Positions 1 through 12,387 of a stretch of DNA of 64,000 nucleotides are shown here, piece after piece (within the stretch, counting starts at the first letter, position 1; every line of letters begins with the position of its first letter). The DNA is from Monocercomonoides exilis (taxonomy: Eukaryota; Preaxostyla; Oxymonadida; Polymastigidae). Where the stretch lies: positions 606,501 to 670,500 of the forward strand of contig LSRY02000030.1 of assembly GCA_001643675.2 (NCBI GenBank), given 5' to 3'. The position numbers and the translations under genes are program-made. The notes below the pieces were generated by a model. It had not been told where the DNA came from. It saw nothing but the letters and a program-made list of their open reading frames with translations, and did no database searches.

Positions 1-2503
1 TTCAGAAAAGCTAATCAGAGCAGTCAGCGGGCTTACTGCCATCTACGTGAGGAGCGTGATGGAGAATGCGAACGAGTCGTTAGACAGAATTTCGAATGAT
101 TGTGTTCAGCTGGAAGGCGATTTCATGATTACTGATGCTTTGAGCACACTACAGATTAAGCTGAATAAGATACTCGGTGTGTTTGGTTTATAGATTGTTT
201 CGAAGTGAATGGAAAAAAAAAAAAATAAATGGGGGAGGGGGTGAAGAGAGAAGAAGGGCTTTATGTGGGGAATATTTGATGACTTTATTGTTGAATTGCA
301 ATATTTAATATTTATTTTGAATGAAAATGTTTTTCTTTCTTTCTTTCTTTCTTTTTAAACTTTAACATTTTATTCTTTTATGTGTTATTTCTGTTTTATT
401 GTTCAGAGGAAGCAATGCAGTATGGAAAGTTGCTACTGGCAGCCACAGTCATCCCAGTGTATAGGCAGATAATTGAGCGATATCGAGATAATCTGCTTGG
501 AAAGTGTGTATTTATTTGATGCCTTTTTATCAAATATATATAAATCTTCTTATTATTGCATTTATCATTTTATTTACTAATATTTTAAATCCAACTTGAA
601 ATTGTTATGTTTTCAATTAAAATACATTTGATTTATTAATTCATAATCTTTCTCTCATTCTCTTTATCACAATTTCTCAATTTTTTTTTCTTTTTTTTTT
701 TGATTATCACCATAACCGCAGATTTGAAGAGTATTCGACTCAGATGTTTTCTGTGAGCGATCTGAAGAAGAAAGTGGAAGAGAACAAGAAGATGTACGAA
801 TTCCCAGCACCTTTCCACATGATCGTCGCCATCAACAACTCGTTCGAGTTTGGGATGCAACTGCTGGTGGCTGTGCCTGCTATCACAGACATCATCGAAG
901 AAGGGATCAAAGAGAAGGCAGCAGCCGATGCTGCAGTGAGAGAGGCAATGGAAAGGGCGGCGAAGACAGAGGAGGCTGCCGCTGCGGCTGCTGCTGGTGG
1001 TGGTTTGATGATTATTTTTTGTTTATTTTAAATAAAATAATAAATTAAATGTTGGTATATTTATGTGTGATTGACAAAACTTCTTGTTTTTCATTCTGTT
1101 TGAAAATGAAACAAAACTATCTTCTTCAAAATGTGAATGAACGCTTATTTTCCTTCATTTTTTATTTGATTTACATATTAATTAATTTTATTTAGCTGGT
1201 GCTTCGTCTTCTTCCTCGTCATTCTCATCTGCTGTTGCTGGAAGTGGCACAGGAAGCAGCCTCGAAAAGCAGAAGCAAAGGATTGCCTCTGACATCTTGT
1301 CAAAGCCTGCTCCATTCACTTCATCTTCAACAACACCTTCTTCTTCCTCCTCCTCTTCATTCTCTTCTTCTTCCTCCTCTGACTATCTATCAGAATTCAA
1401 AAAAGTGAAAAGAGGCTCAGAAAAAAGGGGAAGCGATGATTTTTCCGGCTCTTCCTCACAAAACAGCGGTTTCTCCTCTTCCAGCTTGTCTGAGTTTGTG
1501 AAGAAAAAACCCGGCACAGCGTCTGTTTTTGAGTCCTCGACGTCTTCCACCACGTTTTCTAGTTCAGCAGACGATAACTTGTCAACAGTGGTTGTGGCAG
1601 ATGCAGATGGGACGCAGTTTGAGCAGGCAGACAGCAGCACAGGGGAAGATGGGGAGGAAGGGGCGAGTGCTGAGTCTTCTGCCCCGCCGACGGAGATACA
1701 AGTGCTGCAGACGACGGCGCTGAAGCTGGCGCAGTCGATTAAGCAGTTCGAAACGCTCAGGGAAGATATTGAGACGATTGCAAAACGTGTGTTGTGGATC
1801 GAGTTTATCTTTTGATTGGTTTTTTCTTTCTTTTTTCTTTTTTTTTTTATTTAATTTCAATATTATTGTATTTATTTTTGCTATTTATTTTAAAAATTTT
1901 CGTTTTTCTTTTCAAATTCTGATGAGCATTTATTTTCAATTTATTTTCTTTTCTGTTCTATTCTATTCTTTTTGTTTGTGTAGTGTTTGATCAGCAAGGC
2001 TCAGAGCTGCTTAATCGGTTTGTGGATGTTGCATATCGCTATCCATTCACTCAGGGACAGCAGACTGAATCATGGTGTGATTGCATTCATCCTTTTTATT
2101 TATTTATTTATTTATTTATTTATTATAATTCTTTTCTTTTCTTTTCATTTCTTTTCATTTCTTTTCTTTTCTTTTCTTTTCTTTATTCATTGATATTCAT
2201 ATATATTAATTGTTTAATTTCTGTGGAAATGTGTCGAATTATTGTTTTTTTTAAATTATTATTATTATTATTATTCCAAATTAATCAAAAAATTATTCTT
2301 TCGTTGTGTTTCTTCATAGGCAATTCAAAGGAATGAAGAAAAACATCACGACTTACCAGGCTTTCTTAGACTTTGTGAAAGATCGCTGCAAGCAGAAAAC
2401 TTTAGATACATTTGTATGCTAACATGTTTATTGACTATTACATTATTTCTCTTTGCTAATTGTAATTATTTGTATCATTTGCATTCATTTCTAAAATACC
2501 TTT

Positions 2504-2541
<38 letters not shown>

Positions 2542-3700
2542 GCGAATGATATTTTTTATTTCATTTATTTTATGTTCATTTATTTTTATAAATAAAATAA
2601 ATCCATCTTTTCTTGATGGACATCCAATTCATCGGGATGGGATGCTTCAGGCTGATAAGCTGATGGATAAAATTGTGTCTGGATTTGTCCACTCGTTCCT
2701 TTTTGACAAGTTTCAGATCGACGAGTCTTCGTTTGATGACTATGTTGAGTATGCAATTGGATTTTGGTTGCATTTTTTTTTTTCGGTTTATGAGAAAAAA
2801 CGAACGGAATATTTTATTTTTTATTCTGTGATCGTTTCTATATGCATTTATGATGTGAGCAAAATTCATTCGTCTAACTGATTAATGCTTTGAAATTGAA
2901 AAGAAATATTTTTATTTTTTCGATTGATTATTCTTTTTTGATGTTTTTATAACTTGTTTATTTTTTCTCCTAATTTTTAATCTAATTTATTTTATTTTAT
3001 TTTATTTGTGATATTTTATTTTCAGTGCTTCTGAAAGGATTCTGCGTCTAAATAATAAGTGGGAAATGGACGTTGAAACAGCCATTATAACACATGTCCA
3101 GGAATTTGTGCAAGCGTTTGTCATTTCTTTAATTTTTTCTTTCTTTCTTTCTTTCTTTCTTTTTGAACTCACATTTGTTTCTGAATAAATGTTTTATTTT
3201 CAATGATTCATACTCATCTTTCCTTTCCCTCTTTTATTTTTCAAATAATCTTTTTGTCTTTTGAATATTTTATTTCTTTGAAATTTTTTATTCTTGTTAC
3301 TATTTTATTCTCTTGTTTGTGCAGATGCGTGAAGGATCCAATATCAGACATTCTTGTTACTACAGGCCTGACAAAAATTGTGGATATTATCCCTGAATTT
3401 GACGAGAAAAGCGCTCTTGCCTTTGTAAAAAGGTTGACAATACAAAAAAGCAATGTATGAACGTAACTTCGTAATTTTGAGATTTCATTGTTATTTTTTT
3501 ATTTAATTATGCATCAAATTATTTAATTTGATTTTTCTTTTTCAAAATGAAAAATGGATAAATATATATAAATATATTGCATTGAATGCTTCCACACAAC
3601 GTGTGAATAATGATCTTTTCTGCCTCACTTTCAGGCTACTGCCATCACAAATTGTATTAAAGCGAACTTTTCTGATAATCGATCCTCTTCTTCTTCTTCC

Positions 3701-3735
<35 letters not shown>

Positions 3736-3799
3736 CACTTCGACATCTTCCTCTTCTTCTGCTGCATCCAAGGTTCGGTCATTCCTTGGATTTGGTTAG
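1..3799 (+). CDS. Multi-exon gene, 3' part: tentative exocyst subunit Sec6 (EXOC3)-like
   Basis: The gene enters from the left edge and ends at TAG 3797-3799. Ten exons join in frame: about 3-176, 407-503, 722-999 (donor ambiguous among 997, 1000 and 1003), 1196-1786, 1984-2074, 2320-2413, 2651-2748, 3026-3115, 3325-3454, 3635-3799. Donors are GTGTGT or GTATG-like; acceptors are AG after T-rich tracts. The predicted protein is mostly helical, with an Ala-rich and long Ser-rich insert in exons 3-4 and a second poly-Ser stretch near the C-terminus. The last helices (exon 9, VKDPISDILVTTGLTKIV, then a PEFDEKSALAFVKR segment) resemble the C-terminal region of Sec6, where a 'DP...L..EV..L...YPD' pattern precedes the final helix. 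Sec6 is a subunit of the exocyst tether for secretory vesicles. The splicing model is well supported; the Sec6 name rests on remembered resemblance and could be another tethering-complex (CATCHR) protein. Confidence 0.5.
2506..2540. repeat. 35-nt poly(T) tract in an intron
   Basis: An uninterrupted T run lies in the intron between exons 6 and 7 of the first gene. On the sense strand it is far longer than a usual polypyrimidine tract. Shorter (CTTT), (TTTA) and (TTTTC) microsatellites occur in neighbouring introns (about 336-354, 2096-2125, 2130-2190, 3139-3165). Confidence 0.9.
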
Positions 3800-5139
3800 T
3801 GGCTTCCTTTGAAAGCTTGTTTGTTTTATTCGTACAATAATAATTTTTTTTTCATTGCAATCCTAGCAAATATATTTCGCATTTATATTGAGTCAGTGCA
3901 AATATTTTTTGTCTCCATTTTCTTTTTCTTTATTGATATTTTTAGTGAAATCAATTCACGCACCGTCTTTTCAGCGTTGTTGCGTTAATATTGTGCAAAT
4001 TGATATTTTGTTTGTGTGTTTGACATAGTGTCAGAAATTTATCGGTACCCAAAAAATTAATCGGGACCTAAATTTTCTGGCTCTCAAGAGCACTTTTAGA
4101 AAAAAATTAATAATAGAAAATTATTAATATATTATAATATACTATTTCTGAAAATATTTTTTCTTATTTTAATTTTTGTGAAAAGATCTGGTGTTTTTTG
4201 TTTTATTTTTAAGATCAAAGACTTGCTCGTATTTCAATGAGCTTTTTGTTCTGAGATTTTAAAGTGATGCTATTACTATTGAACATAACTTCTTTATAAT
4301 TTTGGTTATTTTTCATTGTTTGACACTTCATTTTTTAATTATTTTTTCCATTTCACGATTTTTTTAACAAATTGAAGAATTCATTTGAATAAATAAGTTT
4401 TTTCGTTAATTAAAAAGCGAAAATACATAAATTATCAACTAAAAATGATATACAAAAGGAAGAAAATCTTCAATTTTTTTATGATCGAGATTATTATTCA
4501 AAAAAAACTTGTTTTTGCGTTTTTTTATTACCTTTGCTTCAAATCATATTGTTTTGTTTTAAAATTTTTGTAATAATCATTACATTCGTTTTTCCAACTA
4601 TTTTTCAACATTAAAAAAACAAAAAATTCAATAATCACCACAAAATCTTAAATTTGTTGAAATTGAGTGAAATTGAAAAAATAATAAACAAACGAAGTGT
4701 TAAACAATGAAAAATAACCAAAATTATAAAGAAGTTATGTTCAATAACAATAACAATACTTAAAAATCTCAAAACAAAAAGCTCATGAAAATACGAGCAA
4801 GTCTTTGATCTTAAAAATAAAACAAAAAACACCAGATCTTTTCACAAAAATTAAAATAAGAAAAAATATGGCAAGTTACAAGTATATGGACCATCGATAA
4901 AATATTTTTTATATATTTATAACGAAACAAAATGGAATATTAATTAATTTAAAATTAGTTATTTTTGTCGAAAAAGTGTTTTTTCAACTTTCCATTTTTC
5001 TTTTGATCTGTCCCATAACTTTTTCTTGTCTTATACAGGTTTGAAAAATTAATTTTATTTAACGAAATATACTATATTCGAACTTTAATGTTATTTGAAT
5101 AGAATTAGAATTGATAAAGCTTCTAATAGCTTTAATCGG

Positions 5140-5560
5140 AGAACGATGAATCCGCTCTGCAAATTAACAGCATTGTTCATTTGAATCGGGCATCAAAAGA
5201 TAATCACAGAGAAATTAAGATGGACTGTGTTTATGCATTGAAAAAAACAACAGAAAGCAGAGTTGGGAAAGCTGAAGACATTTGGAAAATGGAGCAGTTG
5301 ACGCAGTTTTGGAAGAAATTGAGCGACCAGCGTTGAAGGACAAAATTGCACAAGTGTGAACGTAATTTTAGATGTTCGTTTCAAGAAGATTGAAAGAAGG
5401 AGATAATAAGATGGAAGAAGTGAAAAGAAAGACATCCAAAAAGAAGACATGTGGATGGATGGAAGAATTAAAGAACGAAGGTTGTATCATCGGGTTGGAC
5501 CATTACATTGGTCGAGATATATTTGGAATCTCTAATTTGATAAAGAATTATTCGGATTTT
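5140..5560 (+). pseudogene. ARM-like family fragment (C-terminal part), degenerate
   Basis: Three-frame reading of the plus strand recovers scattered blocks of the ARM-like family C-terminal region: an AES...GAVDAVLEEI-like stretch near 5260-5330, a VRFKKIERR-like stretch near 5370-5400, and the Lys-rich block followed by a MEELKNEGCI-like stretch near 5440-5490 (the related copies have a KMEEEG motif there). Stops and frameshifts separate the blocks, so it is a remnant. It lies in Element I, opposite in orientation to the larger copy at 6070-7343. Confidence 0.45.
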
Positions 5561-6069
5561 TTTTCTATATTTCTAATTTTTATCAATAAATATACACTCC
5601 ATCATTTAATATTTCCATTTTGTAATTATTCATGTTAAAGGCATATTCACTCGAAAAATAAAAGAAATGTGATTTGCAAAATAGATGAAAGTGTTTTCTC
5701 AAAAAATATCAAGAATTATTATGAAAAATGAACATTTGAAAAAAAGGAATCTTTAAAAAAAAAAAGAAATGAAAAAAAATCGATAGAGAAAGAATCAATC
5801 CTGTCGTAATTTTCTGTTTTATGGAAAAAAGAAAAATAAACCGCTTCTAAAAAACAATCAAATAAAAGAAAAACTCATCCAATTCAAGAAAAATCTGGGC
5901 TTTCAAAATAGAAATTTTATAAAGGAAAATAATGGAGTATAAAAAAACACTGGTTTGTTATTTCACACTTCATCAGATATTTGAGTTACAAAATGAAATT
6001 CCTCTTTCTTCTTCAGATATTCACAAAATAATCGGAAATATTCAATCACAATACACAAAAATATTTTTC

Positions 6070-7343
6070 TTAGAAAAAAAATACAGTTTCATTGAAAGTT
6101 GTGATGATATCTTCGGATCCTTCTTCTTCCATCTTTTCAAAAACCTTCCTTTTCGTTGACTTTCTTTCCTCTTCTTCCTTATCATCTTCCTTCTTTTCTT
6201 TCAATCGTCTTGAAACATTCGTAAAGATTTGCAAGCAATGAAACATCAAATTGAAATTTAATGTTGACTGCTGTATCTCCTCCAAATGGAGTCCAATAGT
6301 TCCGCTTTTCAAAAAGTTATAAGTTTTCACATCTTTATTTTTTGCTGCTGCTTGAAATACATATACACATTCTCTGCGAATCCCTCTGCAATCATCCCCT
6401 TTTCCTGCTCAATGAACCTGGACAATGTTTTTGATCAGCACCACATTTTCTTCATTCTTCAATCGGCAACTGGGAAAATAAATCACGACTGTAGCAACCC
6501 ATCTCTTCAATGAAAGCTCTTCGTTCGTTTCTCTTCCTCTTCTTTTTTTTCCATTTTCTTCTTCTTTTCTATTCCAATCGATGCATTTCATCAGCTCTTC
6601 CAATTCCCTTCTCACCTCTCTTCCGAAATGCAGCTCATTCATAATAAAACCTTCCAAGCTGTCATCATGGAAGATTCTGTTTATAAAAAATAGCCATGCA
6701 GATTGATAGGCCAGATACGTAAGATTTCTGTGTTTCTGTTGAGTTCGATGATTTCTGTAATTTCCTTCAAGTACAGTTCTCGTTCGATAAACTAATTTGA
6801 AATAAGGGTGGAAAAAGCAAACATAATAAAAATGAATAACTATGTTCATTCACAAAATCCCATTCAGCTCAAAGCCAGCAAGGCAATTTCCACTTCTTTT
6901 TGTGTCTCCTCGTTTTCCTCTCTGCTCAATGAAGCTTTCAGAAGGCACGGTACACAGGTTGAAATCAATTTCAAAGGTGGAACTCCGCTGTGAAACAAAA
7001 GATAACATTCGCAGAAGTCAATAAGAAGATGATTGTTATCTTTTTCCTTTTTTTCTTCTTCAATAATTATCTTATGCAATTTTTTGCTCAGAGAAGATCT
7101 TTTTAAAGACAGATTCCATACATTTTTCAGCTTGATGCTACATCCAATGCGCCTCAGCAAATAAAAAGCATTTTCCATTAACATTTTCCTTTCTTCAATC
7201 ATTTTTTCTATTTTGTTGAATGTTTCTTCGTTGAAAATTGATTTGAATTCTTCTTTATTCATTCCATAAAGTATTTCATTCATTTCTTCAATTTTCTGCT
7301 TCTGTTCTGCTTCAGAGAATTGTTCCAACTGTGAAAGTTTCAC
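6070..7343 (-). pseudogene. ARM-like family gene copy, broken
   Basis: The N-terminal exon (6864-7343) encodes an acidic helical segment (EEMNEILYGMNKEEFKSIF) and a CVPCLLK motif, ending LLALS followed by TGA where relatives continue to a splice donor. The second exon starts after an AG near 6793. It needs a one-base frameshift before YLAYQSAW, then encodes the NELHF and DWNRK motifs, an acidic and basic stretch, and the terminal KRKVFEKMEEEG motif, with a further break near 6409. Domain order matches the copies at 12388-13809 and 42330-43570. The helical repeat-like pattern suggests an armadillo/HEAT-type fold, but no function is known to me. It lies wholly within Element I and is therefore mobilised cargo. 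Confidence 0.6.
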
Positions 7344-8401
7344 TAAAAAAAGTGAAAAAATCTAAAAAGAAAAAAGAAGCATTTATTATTTAAACCAACT
7401 ATTTCTAATAACATTTTTACAAACCCAGAAACGTTTGTGTTTTTGAAGGTGACTGTGAAATCGCAAAATGATTTCAACAGCGTAGAAATATCTTTTTTCG
7501 AATCACGAAAAATTGGCATATAACTAAAATCAAATGGTTTTTGACAAAATCCTCACAAATAACGAATAAACCAATTTTTCAAACCTGTATAAAACAAGAA
7601 AAAGTTATGGGACAGATCAAAAGAAAAATGGAAAGTTGAAAAAACACTTTTTCGACAAAAATAACTAATTTTAAATTAATTAATATTCCATTTTGTTTCG
7701 TTATAAATATATAAAAAATATTTTATCGATGGTCCATATACTTGTAACTTGCCAAAAATATTTTCAGAAATAGTATATTATAATATATTAATAATTTTCT
7801 ATTATTAATTTTTTTCTAAAAGTGCTCTTGAGAGCCAGAAAATTTAGGTCCCGATTAAAAAAGGCGATATGATAAATTACTGAACCTAAGAATGTTTTGT
7901 TGAAAAATTTTTCTCTGCTTATTTCTTATTATTTCATTTCAAAACGCAAATGTTGGTTATCGAATTATTTTCATTTACCACTGAGAAATTCGAAAACATT
8001 TCAAACGACTCGAGAAAAAAAAATCATTTGAAGTTAATATGGTGAAAAATACGGACTTTCAAGCTTTTCAAGCACAAAGAATGAAAAAAATCGATTCACT
8101 CATAACTTTATCTATCATTCTCAGATTTCAATTAAAATTGGTTTTTCTAATCTGCAAGTTGTCATCATTGATGTTATTTCAAAAAGTTTTGTGACATTCC
8201 ATGAATGTCAAAAAATAAACCCATTTTTTTGTATTTAAAGAACACAAAAAGCTTATCGAAAGAGTAAATTTTTCAATGAAAATGCCGGAAGTCAAATATT
8301 TTATCCCATATTAATTAACTTTTATTTTCGAGGAATAAAAACCATTGTGAACATCTTAATTTTCATATCAAAGAGAATTTTAAATGTGTTGTATTTATTG
8401 T

Positions 8402-9862
8402 CATGAACAAAATTAGGGAAAGGGACAAAACCCGGGAATGTCTTATGAAAAACGCATAAAAGAAAAAGTGAATTAATAAAATTGAAATTGAAAATAGCTA
8501 TCATTTTCCTATTTCTCTTCAAATTTTCGATGCTGTCTTTTTTTAAAAATATGAAATATCAGAATTAATTCAATAAAATGAATGGATCACAAAGTATTTA
8601 TGTTTTTTTTTCCTTCTTCATCGGAACTTTAAAAAGTTTTCGCAACAGCAAAGTTTCTTCAAATGAAATCAAAAGTTGAAAAATTTTATTTTCTTCTTTC
8701 AAGAAAAGATATCTTACACAGAAGAATTATTTTTTTTGTTATGGTCCCTTCCTCTTTACTATATCGACATATCTCTTCATTGAAAAAGGGAAGAGATCAA
8801 TAGCATATATGAAGGCTATATTTATTCAATATCGAGGAACAAGAAGAAACTTAAAACTGTGACAAATCTCTATTGCCTTCAAAGAAAAAATAAAAATCAA
8901 AGACATTGTTTGAATTGTTTGACTTATATTCAAATATTATCTTTGAACCATAAACACATAATGTTATCACGCCGAGAATGAGATGAAGCGAAAAAAACAT
9001 AAATGAAGATGACATCTGTGAAAAGACGGAAATCAATGAAAAATTAGCCAGACGATTCATTCAGAGTAGCAATGTTTAACAAATGTCAAAACCAAAATAA
9101 AAAGACAATAAAGGGAAACTGGCATCCTCTTCAACAAACATTTCGTCACAGTTTTCTTTGTTGTGTAATGAAATGATAACAGAAAAAAATCAGTTCAGAT
9201 CTGATGTTGAATTTTCATGAAACTGGAATATATTTGTGAAAATCTGATGACAATTACGTAATCAATCGACAAGATAAATAAAATCCAATTTTTCATTCGT
9301 GACAACTCTATCCCAATACATCTTTTTTTTTTCGAATGTTTGCTGATTGCTCCTTAATCAATTAAGCGATGCAAAAGCCTTTCAAAGTTGTCTTCAAAGA
9401 TCCAATTTCTTTTTGATTTCGTAATATAGAAAATAATTATCAAAGGAAGCGGTTGATAACGAAAAAGAACTGTTGAGAAATAATGTTGAATTGACCATCA
9501 CCAACGAAGACTCGTTTCTGAAACAAAGTGGGGAAAACAATTCTATTTCATCTTATAGTGACTCTCCTTTTCATTCAATTTTGTTTTGTTATTTATCTTT
9601 TGGATTTTGTTCAGTTTATTTGATTTTTTCTCTTTGTATCATACATGAGAATGTTTTTTCAATCAGGATTTTGAATGTTCATTTATTGCCACAATTAAGA
9701 AAAACTTGTTTTAAAATATTGCATGAACGTTTTCTTCAAATAAATATTAATTTCTGTTGATTCATAATAAAAGATATCAGGAAGTGGAGTCAATTGTTGA
9801 AAAACTCCTCAATTGATTAGACATTCCCTGGTTTTGTCCCTTTCCCGGGTTTTGTCCATAAC
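8402..9862. mobile_element. Nested element with GGGACAAAACC termini
   Basis: The left end contains GGGAAAGGGACAAAACCCGG followed by GAATGTCT. The right end is its inverted counterpart (AGACATTCCCTGGTTTTGTC and a further CCCGGGTTTTGTCC). The terminal repeat is about 45 bp with a few mismatches. The right end is followed by TA; the left target site is not clean. The interior is AT-rich without a supported gene. Confidence 0.45.
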
Positions 9863-10116
9863 TATATATGTATTTGTTTTAAATAATGATTCCTGTTTTT
9901 ATAATATGTTGTGAATTCGAAAAAAAAATTTTTTTTTCTTGTATAATTCTCACTTTCAATTTAAATTCTATTTTCTTGAGATTAAAAAGCACATGTTATC
10001 AAATCAAAATGTTTTATCACATTTTAAAATAATATATTCACCGATCAATGATAAGAAATTGTCAATAATTTTTCATTTTCATTGTCAGATATGGCTGATC
10101 CATTTTGAAATCACAC

Positions 10117-10278
10117 TTTTTTTCGAATTTTGATCAAAAATTTTTATCTCAACGGGATTTGTGCCAAATAATGTTTTAGCAATAGCAATATCATAAACAA
10201 TAAGTGTTCCCTATTACAACTCATTTTTTTCAAAATCCCATTGAGATTAAAATTTTGATCAAAACTCGAACGAAAAAA
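10117..10278. mobile_element. 160-bp hairpin MITE
   Basis: Arms of about 45-50 bp read TTTTGATCAAAATTTTTATC-like and are inverted around a short centre. The left arm is about 10117-10165 and the right about 10229-10278. It has no coding capacity. It lies within the 8040-10729 element. Confidence 0.45.
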
Positions 10279-10731
10279 TGAATTCAAAAAGAATTAGCCC
10301 TTTTGTTTAATTAACTTAAACATAAAAATTTCATATGTGTGATTATTTTTGAATACATATTTTTTCTTTCAAAAAATTATGATTGAAAATTTCTTTTTAT
10401 TATCAACAAAAGAACACAGAAAATGGAAAAAGAATGCAAAAGATATTTTTATCTTATTTGAGGAAATTTTTTTCACTTCAGGCGCTTTCATTGAAAAATT
10501 ATGCACTTTTCATCGAATTTTTTCGACCAAAAAACAGACTTTAAATTTGTCCATTTTTTGACATTCGTGAAATGTCACAAAACATTTTGTTATTTCATCA
10601 ATGGTGCCTTCTAATGGATATGAAAATCAAATTTATTATAATATCTGGTTTAGTTTAAAAATGTTATAAGTGAAGTAATTTTTTTTGAACGTTGTGCAAA
10701 TAAAGCTTGAAAGTCCGTATTTTCCCCCATA

Positions 10732-11480
10732 TGATGAATTGTGTAATAAAAATACAATTTGAAATAGAATTATGTTTCCAGATTGACATTGATAATTCGT
10801 GTATTTTAAGTTATTAAAATATATCCAAGTTCTTTTTCATCAAATTGATTTATTTTGAGTTTGCAATACACCAATGTTTGTTTTATTGCGACAATTCGTC
10901 TGAATGAATAATTTCAAATCTTTTATTTCCATTATCTCAGTTATGTATAAGCAACATATTTGTGAAAGAAATATGGTCAATATGTGAAATTGTGAGAAAT
11001 TATTTATTGAAATTAATATTCGAGTTATTTTTTTTTTGATCATTCCTTTTCATGACAATCATGTATAATATTCTGTTAGTAATGATTCAAAGCAAAATCA
11101 TTCAGAATATCTTTGTATTTCCTCAAAAAACACTGATTAATTTAGTTTTATATATTCACCCAAAAAAATAACAAATGATTGAATGAAATCAAAAGCTCAA
11201 TTTTTTTTTTCAAATTATAAAGCTCAAAGTGATTTTTGATTGCAATGCATGTTCAAGAAACAAATCCATTTTGTTGTTTCATGAAAAATTAATTTTGCTA
11301 AGCTTATTCTTTAAAATAAGAAAGGATTCCATGTTAATTTTCAATAACCGCATTTTTTTTCAAACTATTGATGTTAATTCATATGAACATGCAAAGCTAA
11401 TTGTTTTTTTAAAGAATTTCTTTTTGAATTTTTGTTTGTAGATTTTGTAATCAAATCATTTTGAAATAACTTTCATTATT
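10732..11480. other. AT-rich intergenic stretch, no gene seen
   Basis: Only short chance ORFs occur here. No intron-exon pattern, RNA gene or clear terminal repeat was recognised. Confidence 0.5.
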
Positions 11481-11494
11481 AACTGATTTGGAAA

Positions 11495-11646
11495 CCAGGA
11501 TGTGTTGGCAAAGGAAATGGAGAAGGAAAGTGCTTGCTTGTTAAAATGATCATTCATTTCGTGCTCACTAACAAATACAATTGGACGATGGATGTATTGC
11601 TACGGTGTTCCGGCTTCATTCAAAATGAAGGAACAACAACAAAAGG

Positions 11647-11648
<2 letters not shown>
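11495..11648 (+). pseudogene. Beta-helix gene fragment ending at a poly(A) tract
   Basis: Translation gives an ESACLLK segment, TGA (11547-11549), then SFISCSLTN and YCYGVPASFKM. This matches the intact gene at 31290 around its ESSCLFDCSLSSC...FYCRHVPEQFKM segment. The TGA aligns with the Cys of 'FDC'. Coding similarity stops abruptly at a 36-A run (11646-11681). It is a short truncated copy with no start and no continuation. Confidence 0.55.

Positions 11649-11681
<33 letters not shown>
11646..11681. repeat. 36-nt poly(A) tract
   Basis: An uninterrupted A run abuts the truncated beta-helix fragment on its downstream side. Confidence 0.9.
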
Positions 11682-11685
<4 letters not shown>

Positions 11686-12387
11686 GCTGTTCTTATTTTG
11701 AGAAGATCATTTGAATGAAAGTGTTTTGAGAATGGAACGAAGAAATGCTCAAATGAAAAAGGAAGAATTTCAAATGACAACCGAGGGAATGAAGAGAATC
11801 ATCAAAAGATATTCTTTTCTGACACAAAACAAGTGAAACGATTGTGAGAGCTTTTTGTGCTGATTGGAAGAATGGACAAGCAGGTGAATAAATGAGAGAA
11901 AGAATTCCATTTTGATTGACTTCTTCAGATAAATTTTTTGTGAATCGCAAATCGCATTTCTTCTCCTTCTTCAAATACGTTGCTGCTTTATTCTGCAATT
12001 TCAACATTTTCGATTGGTTTCTTCAGCAAACAATTCTTTCTTCATTTCATTTGTATTCTTCTCCAACATCTTCATTTTTTCATTGAAAATTTAATCATAA
12101 AGAGAACAAGTTAAAGAGTTCTGATGATTCAAGAGGCAATGAATGAATAATTGAATGCATTGTTGTATAAATAAATCTTGTTGAAGAAGATGGAAGGTAA
12201 TGATCCATTCAATGAAGATTCTCGATGGAACTTATTGAAAAGAAATTCTTTTTTTCATTTTTTGAAAAAGGAAAGAAGAATATTTTTAATAAAAATACAA
12301 TTCTTGTTTTCTTCACATTTTGTGAAAAAATGAAAAAGAAAAGAGAATATAATTTAAGAGTTACAATTTTTACTGAAAAGAATTTGG

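Larger units (their letters stand above)
4870..7753. mobile_element. Element I: 2.9-kb TIR element with 8-bp target duplication, carrying ARM-like gene copies
   Basis: The termini are GGCAAGTTACAAGTATATGG and its reverse complement. The inverted repeats are about 181 bp (4870-5050 and 7573-7753) and nearly identical. Perfect direct repeats AAAAATAT flank it at 4862-4869 and 7754-7761. An 8-bp duplication fits hAT or Merlin transposons; the GG start slightly favours Merlin. It encodes no transposase. Its interior holds two broken copies of the ARM-like family, one on each strand, converging. It sits inside the right arm of the foldback at 4060-7855, so it inserted later. The element at 46320-51641 has related termini. 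Confidence 0.8.
4060..7855. mobile_element. Foldback (palindromic) element, interrupted
   Basis: The outer ends are ATCGGGACCTAAATTTTC at 4060 and its reverse complement ending at 7855, each next to TA (4058-4059, 7856-7857), the target duplication typical of Tc1/mariner/pogo-type elements. The left arm runs 4060 to about 4345. Its inverted partner is split: 4690-4869 pairs with the inner part of the left arm and 7754-7855 pairs with the outer part. The arms match over about 280 bp once the intervening 4870-7753 element is removed. No coding capacity of its own is visible, so it is a nonautonomous foldback or MITE. Confidence 0.75.
8040..10729. mobile_element. Element V: 2.7-kb inverted-repeat element with TA target sites
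   Basis: The termini TGGTGAAAAATACGGACTTT (8040) and the complementary end CGTATTTTCCCCCA (to 10729) lie next to TA at 8038-8039 and 10730-10731. Imperfect inverted similarity continues about 190 bp inward, including TTTGACATTC / GAATGTCAAA motifs near 8200 and 10555. There is no credible gene inside. Two smaller inverted-repeat insertions lie within it (8402-9862 and 10117-10278). Arm divergence suggests it is older than Elements I and III. Confidence 0.5.

Noticed and set aside
1199-1860. Leu/His-rich and Arg-rich alternative frames in the first gene
   Set aside because: These are frame-shifted reads of the Ser-rich exon. The spliced frame explains the region better.
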